Source of the DNA: Pyropia yezoensis
Taxonomy: Eukaryota > Rhodophyta > Bangiophyceae > Bangiales > Bangiaceae
Direction of reading: 5' to 3'
Length of the DNA: 64,000 nucleotides
NCBI GenBank assembly: GCA_009829735.1
Contig: CM020619.1
Coordinates: forward strand, 16,869,816-16,933,815
Shown here: positions 21,443 through 35,255 of the stretch, in pieces
Position numbering within the stretch: position 1 is the first letter of the stretch
Layout: each line of letters starts with the position of its first letter
The notes under the pieces: model-generated
The model's database searches: none
Seen by the model: the letters and a program-made list of their open reading frames with translations, nothing else
What the model was told of the DNA's origin: nothing
Position numbers and translations under genes: made by a program

Positions 21443-21455
21443 GAGGAGAGGGGAG
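21443..21455 (+). other. Polypurine tract
   Basis: GAGGAGAGGGGAG abuts the 3' LTR, the expected place for plus-strand priming of reverse transcription. Confidence 0.75.
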
Positions 21456-21924
21456 TGTGGCAGTATTGACCCCCAGGTAGGGGGGCAACACGTGCCATGC
21501 AAGGGGCGGCAGGCCACTAGCCTGATCCGTTCCTCCCCCTGCATTTGAGTCCATATTCCCTAAGTTTGGGATAGTTAGCTTAGTAGTAAATCCAACTTGG
21601 ATTTGAGGGTTTTCTGCATTTATCGTCTTGAATTTTCGTGTGGCCCGGTGGGCAGGTGCTGGGGTGGGAGATTCTGAGTGGCGAGATTCTGAGGGGACCC
21701 TGGGGGGATGAGGGGAGGGACAGCGGGGCTTGGCCCTGCGTCCCCGTCCCGACGAAGAAACTGTTGGACCACACACCATCCTCTTGTTTGTCAGTGGGGG
21801 GTTTGCCCCACAACAGGGACAGAGTGTGTGCGACTTGCACTTCTTCCGGTTCCCCCGACACGGGAGGCAGCCCTTGTACACCGCCCCAAGTTGGGTGTCG
21901 TGTGTGCAAGTGGTTTTTGCCACA
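21456..21924 (+). repeat. 3' LTR
   Basis: 469 bp, four differences from the 5' LTR. At the CCCAA-n-TTGGG palindrome the centre is G here and C in the 5' LTR. Confidence 0.97.
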
Positions 21925-25461
<3,537 letters not shown>

Positions 25462-26104
25462 CAGGGCGAGTAACTGGGGGGGGGGGGGGGGGGGGGGGGG
25501 GGGTGCGGGGGAGGAGCACGGGGGGTGGAGCAAGGGGGGTTGGCGTGGGGAGGACGCGCACCCGCTTCGTTGTGTCGACCCCTTCACTGGGGTCTCATGA
25601 AGCGGTCCCTCACAGCATGTGTGACATCTTTCATGAAAGTCCAGTTTCCTGTGGGTTTGGCATTTTTTGATGGTCGTGATTATTTATTCGGTATGCAGAA
25701 CAATTTCTCGGTAGATCTCTCCTTTGATCCGTCCCAATTGTCGTTCTATCTGACTGGCACAATCTGACTAGCACTGACGGACTGGCACTGACTGAATTGC
25801 ACCATCTATCGATATCTCTCTCTGATTGTCACTATCTGTCATTTTGGCCCTGAATGTATCTGAGCACGCGGGCCAACGACGATCAAAGCGCCCCGACCTC
25901 GCGGAGGCCACGGTAACGCCACCCCCTCGCTCGGTGACCCACGCCGTTGTTGTGTAGGGGTATTTTCGTGGTCCAGGGCAGAGTTTCCGTCTTGGCCAAC
26001 CCGCACTGCACTCCCTCTGGTCGACGCCCGCAACGCTGCCTCCCGTACCTGTCCCCCTGTCCCCCCCCCCCCTTTCCTCTCTTCCTCTTCACGGCGGACC
26101 TGCC
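25462..26104. other. Intergenic spacer with a 28-G run
   Basis: The 3' flank of DHFR-TS begins with a G run at 25476-25503. An AT-richer stretch (25,590-25,860) has several CTGACTGGCAC-like repeats near 25,750-25,790, then a pyrimidine-rich leader runs to the BIOB ATG. No gene was seen. Confidence 0.6.
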
Positions 26105-27664
26105 ATGGCGCCCCTGCTGGCCACAGCCGCCCGCCGGTCTGGCACAGCGCTCGCCCACCGGGCGGTCGCCGCCGCCGCCGCTGGCTGGCGGTCTGTGGGT
26201 GGCATTGGTGGCGGTGCCCCCTCCCCTCCCCCCCCCTCGGCGGCCACGGCGGTCGCTTCGGCGCCCGTCTTTGTCACCCCCACCGCCGCCGTGGCGGGTG
26301 CCGCGGCGGTGGCGGTGCGGGGCGCGGCCGCCCCTGCCGCCGCCGCCGCCGCCGCCGCCGCCGCGCCCCCCCCCCGCTCCTCGCAAGTGGCGGATCTGGG
26401 TGCTGCCCCTCCTGGCGGTGCCGCCCGCGGCGGCGGCGGCTTTGGCTCCCCCGCCGCCGTCGAGACGGTCTCCCCCGCCGCGGTGCCGCTGCCCGCCGCC
26501 GCGCCGCGGCGTCCGCCAGCCGTCGACGCCACGGGCGCCCCCCCTTCCCCCGCCCCCGCGTCGGCCGACGTGGACGTGGCGGCGCTGCGGGCCCGTTTCC
26601 CCGTCCGCACCGACTGGACGTTGGAGGAGGTGCGGGAGGTGTACAACCGTCCGCTCATGTCGCTCATCTTTGACGGCGCCACCGCCCACCGGGCCTACTT
26701 CCACCCCCGAGAGGTGCAGCAGTGCACGCTGCTGTCCATCAAGACGGGGGGCTGCCCCGAGGACTGCTCCTACTGCTCCCAAAGCTCCCGCTACGTCACC
26801 GCCGTCGAGGCAGAGCGGCTGCTCGCGCTCGAGGCGGTCCTCGCGTCGGCGCGGGAGGCCAAGGCGGCGGGGTCGACGCGCTTTTGTATGGGCGCCGCCT
26901 GGCGGGGGGTGGCGCAGGTGGGGCCCCGCCAGTTTGACCGCGTCCTGTCCATGGTGTCGGAAATCCGTGACATGGGCATGGAGGTATGCGCGACGCTGGG
27001 CATGGTTACCGCGCCCGAGGCGGCGCGCCTCAAGGCCGCTGGCCTCACCGCTTACAACCACAACCTGGACACGAGCCGCGAGTTTTACCCGACGGTCATC
27101 ACCTCGCGCGACTATGACGACCGGCTACGCACGCTCGCGGCGGTGCGGGAGGCGGGCATCTCGGTCTGCTCGGGGGGCATCATTGGCCTCGGCGAGGGCC
27201 ACACCGACCGGGTGAGCCTCCTGCACACGCTCGCCACCCTGCCGGCGCACCCAGAGAGCGTGCCCGTCAACGCGTTGGTGGCCAACGAGGGTACCCCCCT
27301 GGCAGACATGCCGCCCGTGCCCGCCTCGGAGCTGTGGCGCATGGTCGCCACCGCCCGCCTGCTGATGCCCCGCTCCATGGTGCGCCTCAGTGCGGGGCGG
27401 CTGACGCTAAGCATGGCCGAGCAGGCGCTGTGCTTCTTGGCCGGCGCCAACAGCATCTTTACGGGCGACAAGCTGCTGACGACGCCCAACCCAGAGCACT
27501 CTGCCGACGCCCAGATGTTTGCGACGCTCGGGTTGGTGGGGAAGCAGCCGTTTTACTATGACGGGGAGAGCTACGCGGCGGCCGCCGCGGGAGGGGCGGC
27601 GGCCCCCGTGGAAGAGGCGACGGCCACCGCGGGAGAGGTGGTAGCCACCAAATCGTCTGCATGA
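26105..27664 (+). CDS. BIO2/bioB: Biotin synthase
   Basis: This radical-SAM enzyme inserts sulfur into dethiobiotin in the last step of biotin synthesis, in mitochondria in plants. The 519-residue ORF starts MAPLLATAARRSGTALAHRA, a good mitochondrial presequence. A long Ala/Pro/Gly region follows to about residue 150. The catalytic domain includes YNRPLMSLIF, the 4Fe-4S motif Cys217-x3-Cys221-x2-Cys224 (GGCPEDCSYCSQS), FCMGAAWRG, MEVCATLGM, GLTAYNHNLDTS, CSGGIIGLGEG, VPVNALV, LSAGR with the conserved Arg, and ANSIFTGDKLLTT. The first cluster Cys is about 160 residues further in than in bacterial BioB, because of the N-terminal extension. No intron. It converges with the ABCG gene. Confidence 0.95.
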   Translation: MAPLLATAARRSGTALAHRAVAAAAAGWRSVGGIGGGAPSPPPPSAATAVASAPVFVTPTAAVAGAAAVAVRGAAAPAAAAAAAAAAPPPRSSQVADLGAAPPGGAARGGGGFGSPAAVETVSPAAVPLPAAAPRRPPAVDATGAPPSPAPASADVDVAALRARFPVRTDWTLEEVREVYNRPLMSLIFDGATAHRAYFHPREVQQCTLLSIKTGGCPEDCSYCSQSSRYVTAVEAERLLALEAVLASAREAKAAGSTRFCMGAAWRGVAQVGPRQFDRVLSMVSEIRDMGMEVCATLGMVTAPEAARLKAAGLTAYNHNLDTSREFYPTVITSRDYDDRLRTLAAVREAGISVCSGGIIGLGEGHTDRVSLLHTLATLPAHPESVPVNALVANEGTPLADMPPVPASELWRMVATARLLMPRSMVRLSAGRLTLSMAEQALCFLAGANSIFTGDKLLTTPNPEHSADAQMFATLGLVGKQPFYYDGESYAAAAAGGAAAPVEEATATAGEVVATKSSA

Positions 27665-28240
27665 GGCGCGTGTGTATCTTTTTCGTCTTCGTGCCAACAG
27701 GTGGTGTTCCGTGGGGCGGGACGGCTGTGCCCGGGGGGCCTACCTATCATTGAGCGCTCCCATATAGGCAGGTGGGCTTTCCGTTTTATACAGGCCAGTT
27801 GACCGTAGCGAACCTCAAGCGCGACATGAGGCCCATACCAGCGACCCTGAGCTCCCGCACTCGACAGACGCCTTGAGCGTCCCGCACTCGATGCACCGTT
27901 GGACGATACGATATTTCTCGGACGCTGCATCTGGTGCTCTTCCAGACCCTTCCAAAGACTGCCTCAGCGCAGAGACTTCCTCATGCGAAGTGACTTCCTC
28001 AAGCGAAGAGGTTCACTGCCTCTCGACTGATGACGCGGCAAACATCGAGCGTGTCGCCAAGCCGGCATCATCCAAATACATGAGTATGAAGTACAATTTT
28101 CCTTGCTTCGTCGGACAGAACTAAACACGCACGTATCAAAAAAGCACAGGGACACAGCAAACGTAACAGCCAGCAAAAGATGAGACAGAACTAAACGCGC
28201 ACTGCGCACACACCTGCCTAGCCCACACAACCTTCCGCGT
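27665..28240. other. Intergenic spacer between convergent genes
   Basis: No gene was seen. GACAGAACTAAACACGCAC (28114-28132) recurs with one change at 28184-28202. A small cluster of ACTTCCTCA-GCGAAG units lies at 27,975-28,008. Confidence 0.6.
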
Positions 28241-30382
28241 CTACGCGGACACCGCCTCGGGGGTGCCCTCCACCAGGGCGTCCTGCACCTCCGACACGGT
28301 GGCGGGTGGCAGGATAGAGGCAAACTTGGGCTTGCGCAGCCGCAGCAGCGCGAACGTGGCAATGTAGTTGAAGACGAGGATGCGCGCCTGCGAGACCAGC
28401 AGTTGCGGCACGGTGTGGCTGCCAAAGCGCATGCGCGCCAGTGCCTGCTCGCCCGTGGCCACGTCCCACGGCACCTTCTTCTCGAGCTTCAAGCCGCCCA
28501 GCTCGGACACGCAGAGCGCCTCAAAAGCGTGACGGATGAGGGAGATGCGGGGGAGCCACTGGAGCGCACGCGGCACGCGCGTCACAAACTGGCCGCCAAA
28601 AACGATGAACAACACAAATGATGCGGGGCCCGCCGCAAGAGCCGCCTCCGTGGACGGCGCCAGAGCACCCATGGTCAGCCCAATCGACGCCGCCGTGAAC
28701 GACTCGAGGGTGATGACCGACGCGAAGGTGGCCACCTTGCGCCACCCCGCCGCGAGGCCCGCCATCGGGTACACAATAGCCGAGAAGAGGAGCGGAAAGG
28801 CAGTAGAAATGGGCAGCTCCGCCACCATCTTGGACGCAAAGTAAGGGGTGACGCCGTAAGAGCCCCGCGCGCGCTCCCGGTCCACCACTGCTCGCTCACG
28901 AGTGAACGAGTTGAGGGTCTTCACGAGCGCCGACATGGCCGCGTTGATGCATGCCACCTGCAGCAGGCCGAGACGGTTGCCAACGTCAGCTTGCGTCAGG
29001 CCCAGCTTCCAGTAGATGCTCCCAAATAGCAGCGCTGACATGCCCGACGACATGGTGCGCGCAAAGAGCGTCTTCTTGTCTCGCGCCATCTGTTTCCACG
29101 CGCGGCTAAACAGCAGGCGGAACTTGGTCAGGGTCGATGCACCCGACGTACGGGTGGCCACAGCGGTCGTCGAAGCGGCCATGGCCGGGGCGCTGTTCTC
29201 CTCATTCGCTGCTGGCGCTGCCGCTGCCGACGCGGCCGCGGCCGCGGCTGCGGCGGGCCCCTTGCCGGCAGCCACGTGGGCGTCCCAGGCGGCATGCAGC
29301 TTGCGCACCCGCTGCCGCGAAATCGCCTCTGTATCTGGCGACGCGTAGTCAATGGACACCAGGTCAATCCAGTGCTCAGCCGGGTTGTAAGCCGGAGGGC
29401 ACCCATGGCCAAGACCCTCAAAGTACTCGTGCGCGCCCGATGTGGGGCCCATATAGACGACACGGCCCTCGGCAAGGAGCAGCAGGTCGTCAAACAGGGC
29501 GTAAATGGACGACTGAGGCTGGTGGATGGACGCCAGAACGGTGTGGCCGTCGGAGGCCAGGTCGCGCAGTGCCTCCACTACCTTGAGTGCCTGGAACGAG
29601 TCGATACCGGTGGTGCCCTCGTCCACGGCCACCAGGTTGGGAGCGCTGATGAGTTCACACGCCAGGTTGAGGCGTTTCCGTTCGCCCCCCGAGATGCCCC
29701 GCGTCTTGGCATCCCCCACGCGCGTGTTCGCCGCCTTGACCAGCCCGAGGCGCTGGATAAGGCCGCTGACGAGCTCGTCGCGCTCCGCCACCCCCACAGA
29801 TGCGGGGAGCTGCAGGGCAGCGGCCATCTCGAGCGTCTCACGGACGGTCAGCTGCGCAAAGAAGAGGTCCTCTTGCATGACATACGCCACCGCCGGGGAG
29901 GCATCCGCGAGCGGCACCCCGTTGATGTGGATGTTGCCAGTCAGGCGGAGACCCTTGGTCGCGGGCACCCGTCCAGAGAGGGCGTTGAGGAGCGTCGTCT
30001 TGCCCGACCCCGACGGGCCCAGCAGCGCCACCAGCCGGCCCGGCGATGCGGCACCCGACACACGGTTAAGGATGAGCTTGGGCTGCGCAGCCGGCAGCTC
30101 CGACGCATCCGCCTGGCCCTTGGACTTCTTCTGCGGCGGCGCCGCGAGTTTGCACGTCAGGTCCGACCAGGTGAGGGTGATGGGCTCCCCGCGGGCACCC
30201 GGCGACGGCGCCTGCGCGACGGGCCGCGCCGACAACGACGGGGGGCCATGGGCACGGCCCCGACCACGGCGCAGCCCGCGCAGCGTGTTGACTGCTGCGA
30301 TGGTGGTGGACACGGCAACAACCAAGGCGGGCTGCGTCGGCGCGACCACGGCGGTCAGGGCACCGCCAATCAACGACCACAT
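28241..30382 (-). CDS. ABCG7-like: ABCG half-transporter, ABCG7 (WBC7)-like
   Basis: A 713-residue half-transporter with the NBD before the TMD, as in the ABCG (White/BCRP) family. It opens with MWSLIGGALTAVV (ATG 30382; the GTG two codons upstream is not needed). NBD: Walker A GPSGSGKTT (122-130), Q-loop VMQEDLFFAQLTVRETLEMA, signature GISGGERKRLNLACEL (229-244), Walker B LVAVDEGTTGID (250-261), and His switch SIHQPQ (His287). The TMD follows an Ala-rich linker and includes NRLGLLQVACINAAMSALVK, RERAVVDRERARGSYGVTPY, MGALAPSTEAALAAGP and RISLIRHAFEALCVSEL. This run matches plant ABCG7, reported as plastid-associated. Substrate unknown. Odd: after the catalytic Glu the usual Pro (DEPT) is Gly. 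No intron. Confidence 0.93.
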   Translation of the reverse strand: MWSLIGGALTAVVAPTQPALVVAVSTTIAAVNTLRGLRRGRGRAHGPPSLSARPVAQAPSPGARGEPITLTWSDLTCKLAAPPQKKSKGQADASELPAAQPKLILNRVSGAASPGRLVALLGPSGSGKTTLLNALSGRVPATKGLRLTGNIHINGVPLADASPAVAYVMQEDLFFAQLTVRETLEMAAALQLPASVGVAERDELVSGLIQRLGLVKAANTRVGDAKTRGISGGERKRLNLACELISAPNLVAVDEGTTGIDSFQALKVVEALRDLASDGHTVLASIHQPQSSIYALFDDLLLLAEGRVVYMGPTSGAHEYFEGLGHGCPPAYNPAEHWIDLVSIDYASPDTEAISRQRVRKLHAAWDAHVAAGKGPAAAAAAAASAAAAPAANEENSAPAMAASTTAVATRTSGASTLTKFRLLFSRAWKQMARDKKTLFARTMSSGMSALLFGSIYWKLGLTQADVGNRLGLLQVACINAAMSALVKTLNSFTRERAVVDRERARGSYGVTPYFASKMVAELPISTAFPLLFSAIVYPMAGLAAGWRKVATFASVITLESFTAASIGLTMGALAPSTEAALAAGPASFVLFIVFGGQFVTRVPRALQWLPRISLIRHAFEALCVSELGGLKLEKKVPWDVATGEQALARMRFGSHTVPQLLVSQARILVFNYIATFALLRLRKPKFASILPPATVSEVQDALVEGTPEAVSA

Positions 30383-31145
30383 GGTCACTGGGGCAGGCGG
30401 GCTACGTCAACACGTCGACGCTGGTTGGGGAGGAGGTGTTGACGGCAACAGGGCCGCACGGGGAACGCCCCCCCGCGAGCGTGCGAGGGATAGGCAAAGG
30501 GTCTGCAGCTGCCGGCGTGCCGCCTGGACATGGCTGTCGTGCAGCCGCCGTAGGGCACTGCGCAGAAGTACGCGACGTGATCTCGCACATCCAATATGTT
30601 TAGAGGAGGAAAATTGTGTGTAGCTTCGGAAATACTTTCATGCGATTCTGATCGGGTCACTCTTCTGCCAGACTTTTCGGCGCGAATGCATTCGTCAGCG
30701 GTGGTGGACGGCATCACCAACCGAGAAGCGGGAGCAGTCGGCTCCAGGGACGCGGGAGGAAACCCGCCCCTGCCCTGGGCGGCTCCTTGCGGCCGTCGAC
30801 GGGCGCTTTGCGGAAAATCCCTCCCCCCCTCATGTCTTCCCCTCGATCCTAAAACCCATCCGCACGCCAGCCGAGGGGACTGTCTGGGTAGCACCGCCGA
30901 TTTTGTCCAGCACAACAGACGGCGGCCTCTTCGGTGGCTTGATGCTGACGGCAGGCGGTGAGGGCGCACTCCTTTGGCAATGGTGTTGACTGCTGGTATG
31001 GGGCGGTTAATGCGGAAGACTTTGAACACATTCCTTCATAACATGCTTGCTGTGCCGTGTGGACGCAAATGATTACGTGTATGCAGCTCTTTTCTTTTGC
31101 TATGAGATCAAGTACTGTGTGTATGCCGCCTCGTTCACATCTTGA
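30383..31145. other. Intergenic; likely 5' region of the ABCG gene
   Basis: Mixed composition with no recognisable gene. A possible minus-strand promoter lies between 30,590 and 31,100. The tRNA-Trp gene begins at the right edge. Confidence 0.5.
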
Positions 31146-31232
31146 GGGCCTGTGGCAAAATTGGCTACATCATCTGAAAACCGCGCTCGATTCCAAATCG
31201 AGAGACTGCAGGTTCGAGTCCTGCCAGGCTCA
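31146..31232 (+). tRNA. trnW-CCA: tRNA-Trp (CCA) with enlarged D arm
   Basis: Acceptor GGGCCTG pairs with CAGGCTC (one G-U pair), discriminator A31232. The anticodon stem CTCGA/TCGAG (31186-31190, 31198-31202) closes the loop TTCCAAA with anticodon CCA at 31193-31195. The T stem is GCAGG/CCTGC and the T loop TTCGAGT. Internal pol III boxes are present: A box TGGCAAAATTGG and B box GGTTCGAGTCC. TTTT follows at 31234. Between positions 9 and 27 there are about 13 nt more than normal, with only a 2-bp D stem visible. This suggests a small D-arm intron, a type known from Cyanidioschyzon nuclear tRNAs. A degenerate pseudo-tRNA is the alternative. Confidence 0.78.
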
Positions 31233-31233
31233 C

Positions 31234-31237
31234 TTTT
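31234..31237 (+). terminator. RNA polymerase III terminator
   Basis: TTTT immediately after the tRNA 3' end, a short but standard pol III stop. Confidence 0.6.
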
Positions 31238-31729
31238 ACGTGATGACGATATTCAGTCGCAAGAGATCAGCTTGCTTTGCGGCGAAAGTCCAGGTACCGC
31301 CAGTGCTTCCTGACAGGCGCGTCTTGCAAACACCACGGCGGGGTCTCCTCCAGGAAGGTGGTTCCCTATATCCCCGCAACTCCTCCCGACGAGCCGGTTG
31401 GCTTGCTGACCGCGGGGGGGTGGCCGGCAGCGTCGTCACCGGCCGCGGAACGGGCCCACTTTTTGCATCCGGCACGTTATAAGCCCAGTGTGGGGGCTCA
31501 GTTGCGGCGGTCGTCCACCATAGCTGGGAGCACCTACGCGCGAGGCACCGAGGCACCCATGGTGCCAGGCGATCAGACGACCCACACCGGCATCAGCGCA
31601 TGTCACTCACCGTCGGTGCGACTGGCAGAGTGTGTACTGCGGCAAGAGCGAACTCTACACACAAGAGGAAAAAAATGTACCAAACCAGACTCGCTATCCA
31701 TACAAAGCGACCCCCACTCTGCTTTCTGT
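31238..31729. other. No gene seen; 3' flank of IPMS
   Basis: Open plus-strand frames exist but are unrecognised. The region probably contains the 3' untranslated part of the leucine gene on the minus strand. Confidence 0.5.
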
Positions 31730-33822
31730 TCACAACGCTCCGAACACCTGCGGGTGGATGGGCTCTGGCGCCTCATGGGCAATCGTGCACCGGTTGATGG
31801 CGCGGATGTAGGCCTGCGCCGACGCCACCACCACGTCCGTATCCGACGAGTTGCCCGTGTAACGCCGCCCAGTCGCCCCGTCGCGCACCCGCACGGTCAC
31901 CTCGCCGAGCGCGTCGATCCCCTTGGTCACCGCCGAAACAGTATACTCTTCCAGAGCAACGTCCACCAGCTCCCCCACAGCTGAATTGATGGCCTTGAAC
32001 GTTGCGTCCACAGGTCCCGTGCCGGTCGCGCTGGTTGTCACCTCTGCGCTCGGCTCGTCGCCCGCCGCCGCTGCATCCCCGCCCGCGCCATTGACCACAG
32101 ACAGGGACACCGTCGAAGTCGGCACACACAGGTTCCCACACGACACTTGCACCCGGTGCAGAGCCACACGAGGAGCGTCCACCGCCCGTACCTCGTCATT
32201 CACAATGCTCTCAATGTCCCAGCTCGACACAGTCTTTTTGGTGTCGGCCAGCTCCTTGAAACGCACAAACGCCCGGTTCACCTCCTCGTCAGTCAGCTCA
32301 TAGCCCAACTCGGTGAGACGACTCCGGAAGGCGTGCCGCCCTGACAGCTTACCCAGTACCATAGAGTTGTCCTTCAACCCCACGCTCCGCGCATCCATAA
32401 TCTCGTACGTCTCGGGATTCTTCAACACCCCGTCCTGGTGGATGCCCGACTCGTGAGAAAACGCGTTGGCCCCCACAATCGCCTTGTTGGGCTGCACCAG
32501 CATCCCCGTCAGCGACGATACCAGACGCGACGTCTGGTAGATCTCCGTGTGATTGATGTTGGTCAGCGGCGGGCCGCCCACAGTCCGGCCCAGTCGCGTA
32601 TTGTAGTAGTTGCGGCGCACGTGCAAGGCCATCACCAGCTCCTCCAGTGCCGCGTTACCCGCTCGCTCCCCAATCCCATTGATCGTGCACTCCATCTGCC
32701 GCGCGCCCGACTCAACGGCCGACAGAAAGTTGGCCACCGCCATCCCCAGGTCGTCGTGGCCGTGTACCGACAGGGTCACCCCCTCTACGCCCACTACATT
32801 GGCGCGGATGCCCCGAATCAGCCGCGAAAACTCGTTCGGCGTCGTGTACCCCACCGTGTCGGGTACATTCAGCGTCGTCGCGCCCGCCGCCACCGCCGCC
32901 GAGAAGACCTGATACAGAAACTCGGGGTCTGACCGGATGGCGTCCTCAGCAGAGAACTCCACGTCATCGCACAGCGACCGTGCGTGGGTCACCATCTCGG
33001 TGGTGATGGCCAGCACCTGCGCCCGTGACTTTTTCAGCTTGTGCTCCATATGCACGTCCGACGTTGCAATAAAGGTGTGGATGCGCGGGAAAGCAGCCGG
33101 CTTGATCGCCTCCCAGCACCGGTCGATATCCGCCTTCAACGCCCGCGCCAGCCCGCAGACAATCGGCGGGTCGGGCCGGTTGCCAACCACCTCAGCAATG
33201 GCGTGAACGGCGTGGAAGTCGCCCTCTGAGGCGATGGGGAAGCCCGCCTCAATGATGTCGACGCCCAGCTTGGCCAGCTGCCGCGCAATGATCATCTTCT
33301 CCTCGCCCGTCAGGGTCGCACCGGGCGATTGCTCCCCGTCGCGCAGGGTGGTGTCGAATATCTTGACCCGGTTGGGGTCCCTGCCGGTCGCCAAGTCTGC
33401 GCCGGAAAGCACGTCCAAACCCACATGAGAACACAGAGAGATACGACCACAAGCGCACGCATGGAAGGACGGGTTAGAACAGGCAGAACGGGGGCACGGA
33501 AACAGCACGCGCACCTTCAAGCGCTCTTAACCGCCCAGGTTGGTCCCACCCACGCACAAAACGGCACACGCCCTGACTCAAACGCACCATGCTTGGTCGG
33601 CTTTTGCGCTGGCAAAAAGTCGACATCCTGGGCCTCGGCCTGGGCGGGGCTCGTCTTGGCCGCCGTCATCCGCGGCGGCGACGGCGCCGACCGCCCAACA
33701 CGACCGCCACCGCGCACCCGCTGGCTGGCGTGCCCACACACAGGCAGCACAGGCCGGCGCTCGCCGACCGACCGGCGAGGCCCACCCCCCCCTGCGCCCG
33801 CGACGGGTGGGATGAACGCCAT
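31730..33822 (-). CDS. IPMS/leuA: 2-isopropylmalate synthase, plastid-targeted
   Basis: Two exons, 33822..33588 and 33396..31730, join in frame across a 191-nt intron (GTGCGT donor, GGCGCAG acceptor), giving 633 residues. The enzyme condenses acetyl-CoA with 2-oxoisovalerate, the committed step of leucine synthesis, in the plastid of algae and plants. Exon 1 is a basic Ser/Pro/Gly-rich transit peptide ([14 protein letters not shown]...). The catalytic domain starts [20 protein letters not shown] (metal Asp93), with [35 protein letters not shown] (His-x-His metal site), [14 protein letters not shown], and [19 protein letters not shown]. The C-terminal LeuA dimer domain, the leucine-feedback site, runs to the end. 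No other ATG precedes 33822 in frame, which decides the start. Confidence 0.93.
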
Positions 33823-34234
33823 GGTAGGAGTGGCGGCGGGATGCACAGAAGCGGGAAGAACAAGAACCGCGATGAACACAAGCAAAGGTGAAGGAGATGG
33901 CAAAAAACAACGAGAGGAAGAGCTGGAAGGGCTGGGAGACAACCTCACTGACGGGAGGGGCCTGGCAAAGTCGGGAGGGTGATATAGCGCTGGACGGGTG
34001 CCGCGGTCCGGGGCGGTCGGATGCACAGCTGCACCAGCGGGGGCGTACGAAGAAGCCGCGACGTCGAGTCGTGCGGCCGACGTCAGCTGACCTGGGCTCG
34101 CGCTCGATCTGGAGCAATAAAATTGTTAAAAATTGCATGTCAAGTCCACGTAGCCTCCCCTATGCACACGCAACACGAAGGATCACGTGAGTGCAAGGGC
34201 ATGCAAACTGGACATGGACGTCCACGATTCGTGG
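33823..34234. other. Upstream region of IPMS
   Basis: This includes the likely 5' leader. An AT-rich patch AATAAAATTGTTAAAAATTG near 34,117-34,136 could hold the minus-strand promoter. No gene was seen. Confidence 0.5.
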
Positions 34235-34853
34235 CTGACACCGTGGACGCGCAGGTGACGCGGCCACCCCTAGCCACGCCTAGTTAAGAGGGCGTTTTTT
34301 GTGCAGCCTGGGTTTCACAGGCTCCCTCGTCTCCTCATTGGCCGATGAAGATCAATTCGATCGCTCTGAGAGGAAATACTGTCACCGTATTGGCTCAAGA
34401 GCGAGGTGTCAGGTCTTTTTCTTCCTTTGGGCCACAGGAAGTTGAAGAATGTACACGTGTTCACCTGCACCCGTTGTCGCGGCCGTGTGGGGCAGGTGAG
34501 AATAGAAAATATTAGAAAAGAATGCATAGTGGAGAGTCAAACAACCTTGCCTCGAAGAACGGCTGCCGGAACAAAACACCACGCCTTGGTGAAGTGCCAC
34601 CCACCCCACCTCATCCCCTCGCACAGCGCCCCAAGGCCACCACCCTCGCCCGGTGCACCCCCCAAAGGCTCACTACCCGCCACACCCGGGGTTGGCGAGG
34701 TCAAACAGGGGTGGGCCCGGCGCAGGGGGCGTCTTATCACGTCTCGGGGAAGGTGCATTCCCCCCATGACTGTGACGTTACCACCTGTGGCGGATGTACT
34801 GTCCTCTGCATCTCGGAGGCTTTTCGACCCTCATAGTACACCTGCAGACGCTT

Positions 34854-34891
34854 CCCCGGGGCATCTCAGAGATGTCTGAGAATGCCCGGGG
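34854..34891. repeat. Hairpin inside the TIR-like element
   Basis: Arms CCCCGGGGCATCTCAGA and TCTGAGAATGCCCGGGG pair with two bulged bases around the loop GATG. Confidence 0.75.
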
Positions 34892-35094
34892 TAACAGCGA
34901 CAGGAATGGAGTTATTGATGGGGGAAGGGCTGTCACCTTCAGACTCCGGCGGGGGGGGGGTTGAAGGGGGAGGCGTCAAGGCGACGGGAGGGGGGGGAGG
35001 GGTGGAAATGTCGTGCAAGGGGTTGGGTAGATTTACTCGCGGGGACACACTCATGCGCAAGATCCGGGTGGCCGCGTCACCGGGGCTGCGCCCG

Positions 35095-35255
35095 ACCGTC
35101 CCTCACGGCCTCTGTGGCGTGGGGTGAAAATTGGGGTCATGAAAAAACCCCAATTTTCTTCTCAGCCACTCACAGGGCTGCACGTTTCTTTGAAAAGGAT
35201 AGTGTAAAGAAACCCAGGCTGCACACCTTAACTAGGCGTGTAGCACACCCGCGGC
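35095..35255 (+). repeat. Dispersed hairpin / CTTAACTAGG repeat, copy B
   Basis: Aligns with 3131..3290. Perfect 12-bp hairpin arms GAAAATTGGGGT (35126-35137) and ACCCCAATTTTC (35147-35158) enclose loop CATGAAAAA. GTGTAAAG and CACCTTAACTAGGCGTG follow. Confidence 0.65.

Larger units (their letters stand above)
19061..21455. other. Region between pol and 3' LTR
   Basis: This 2.4-kb segment has no sense-strand gene. It holds the antisense ORF (19172..21115) and the densest set of short palindromes in the element. It ends in a purine-rich tract against the LTR. Known plant gypsy elements of the Ogre/Grande type also carry extra antisense ORFs at this place, but with different products. Confidence 0.8.
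12559..21924 (+). mobile_element. Complete Ty3/gypsy chromovirus LTR retrotransposon
   Basis: The 9,366-bp element is bounded by 469-bp LTRs with TGTGGCA...TGCCACA ends. It is flanked by the 5-bp target duplication GGGGA (12554-12558 and 21925-21929). Order inside: primer-binding site, gag, protease, reverse transcriptase, RNase H, integrase with chromodomain, a long antisense ORF, then a purine tract. The PR-RT-RH-INT order and the chromodomain define a chromovirus. The LTRs differ at only 4 sites, so insertion was recent, yet pol has two stops and a frameshift. It is AT-richer than its surroundings and carries many short palindromes. Confidence 0.97.

Noticed and set aside
25883-27215. Long ORFs in other frames over biotin synthase
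   Set aside because: Arg/Gly-rich shadows of the BIOB coding sequence.
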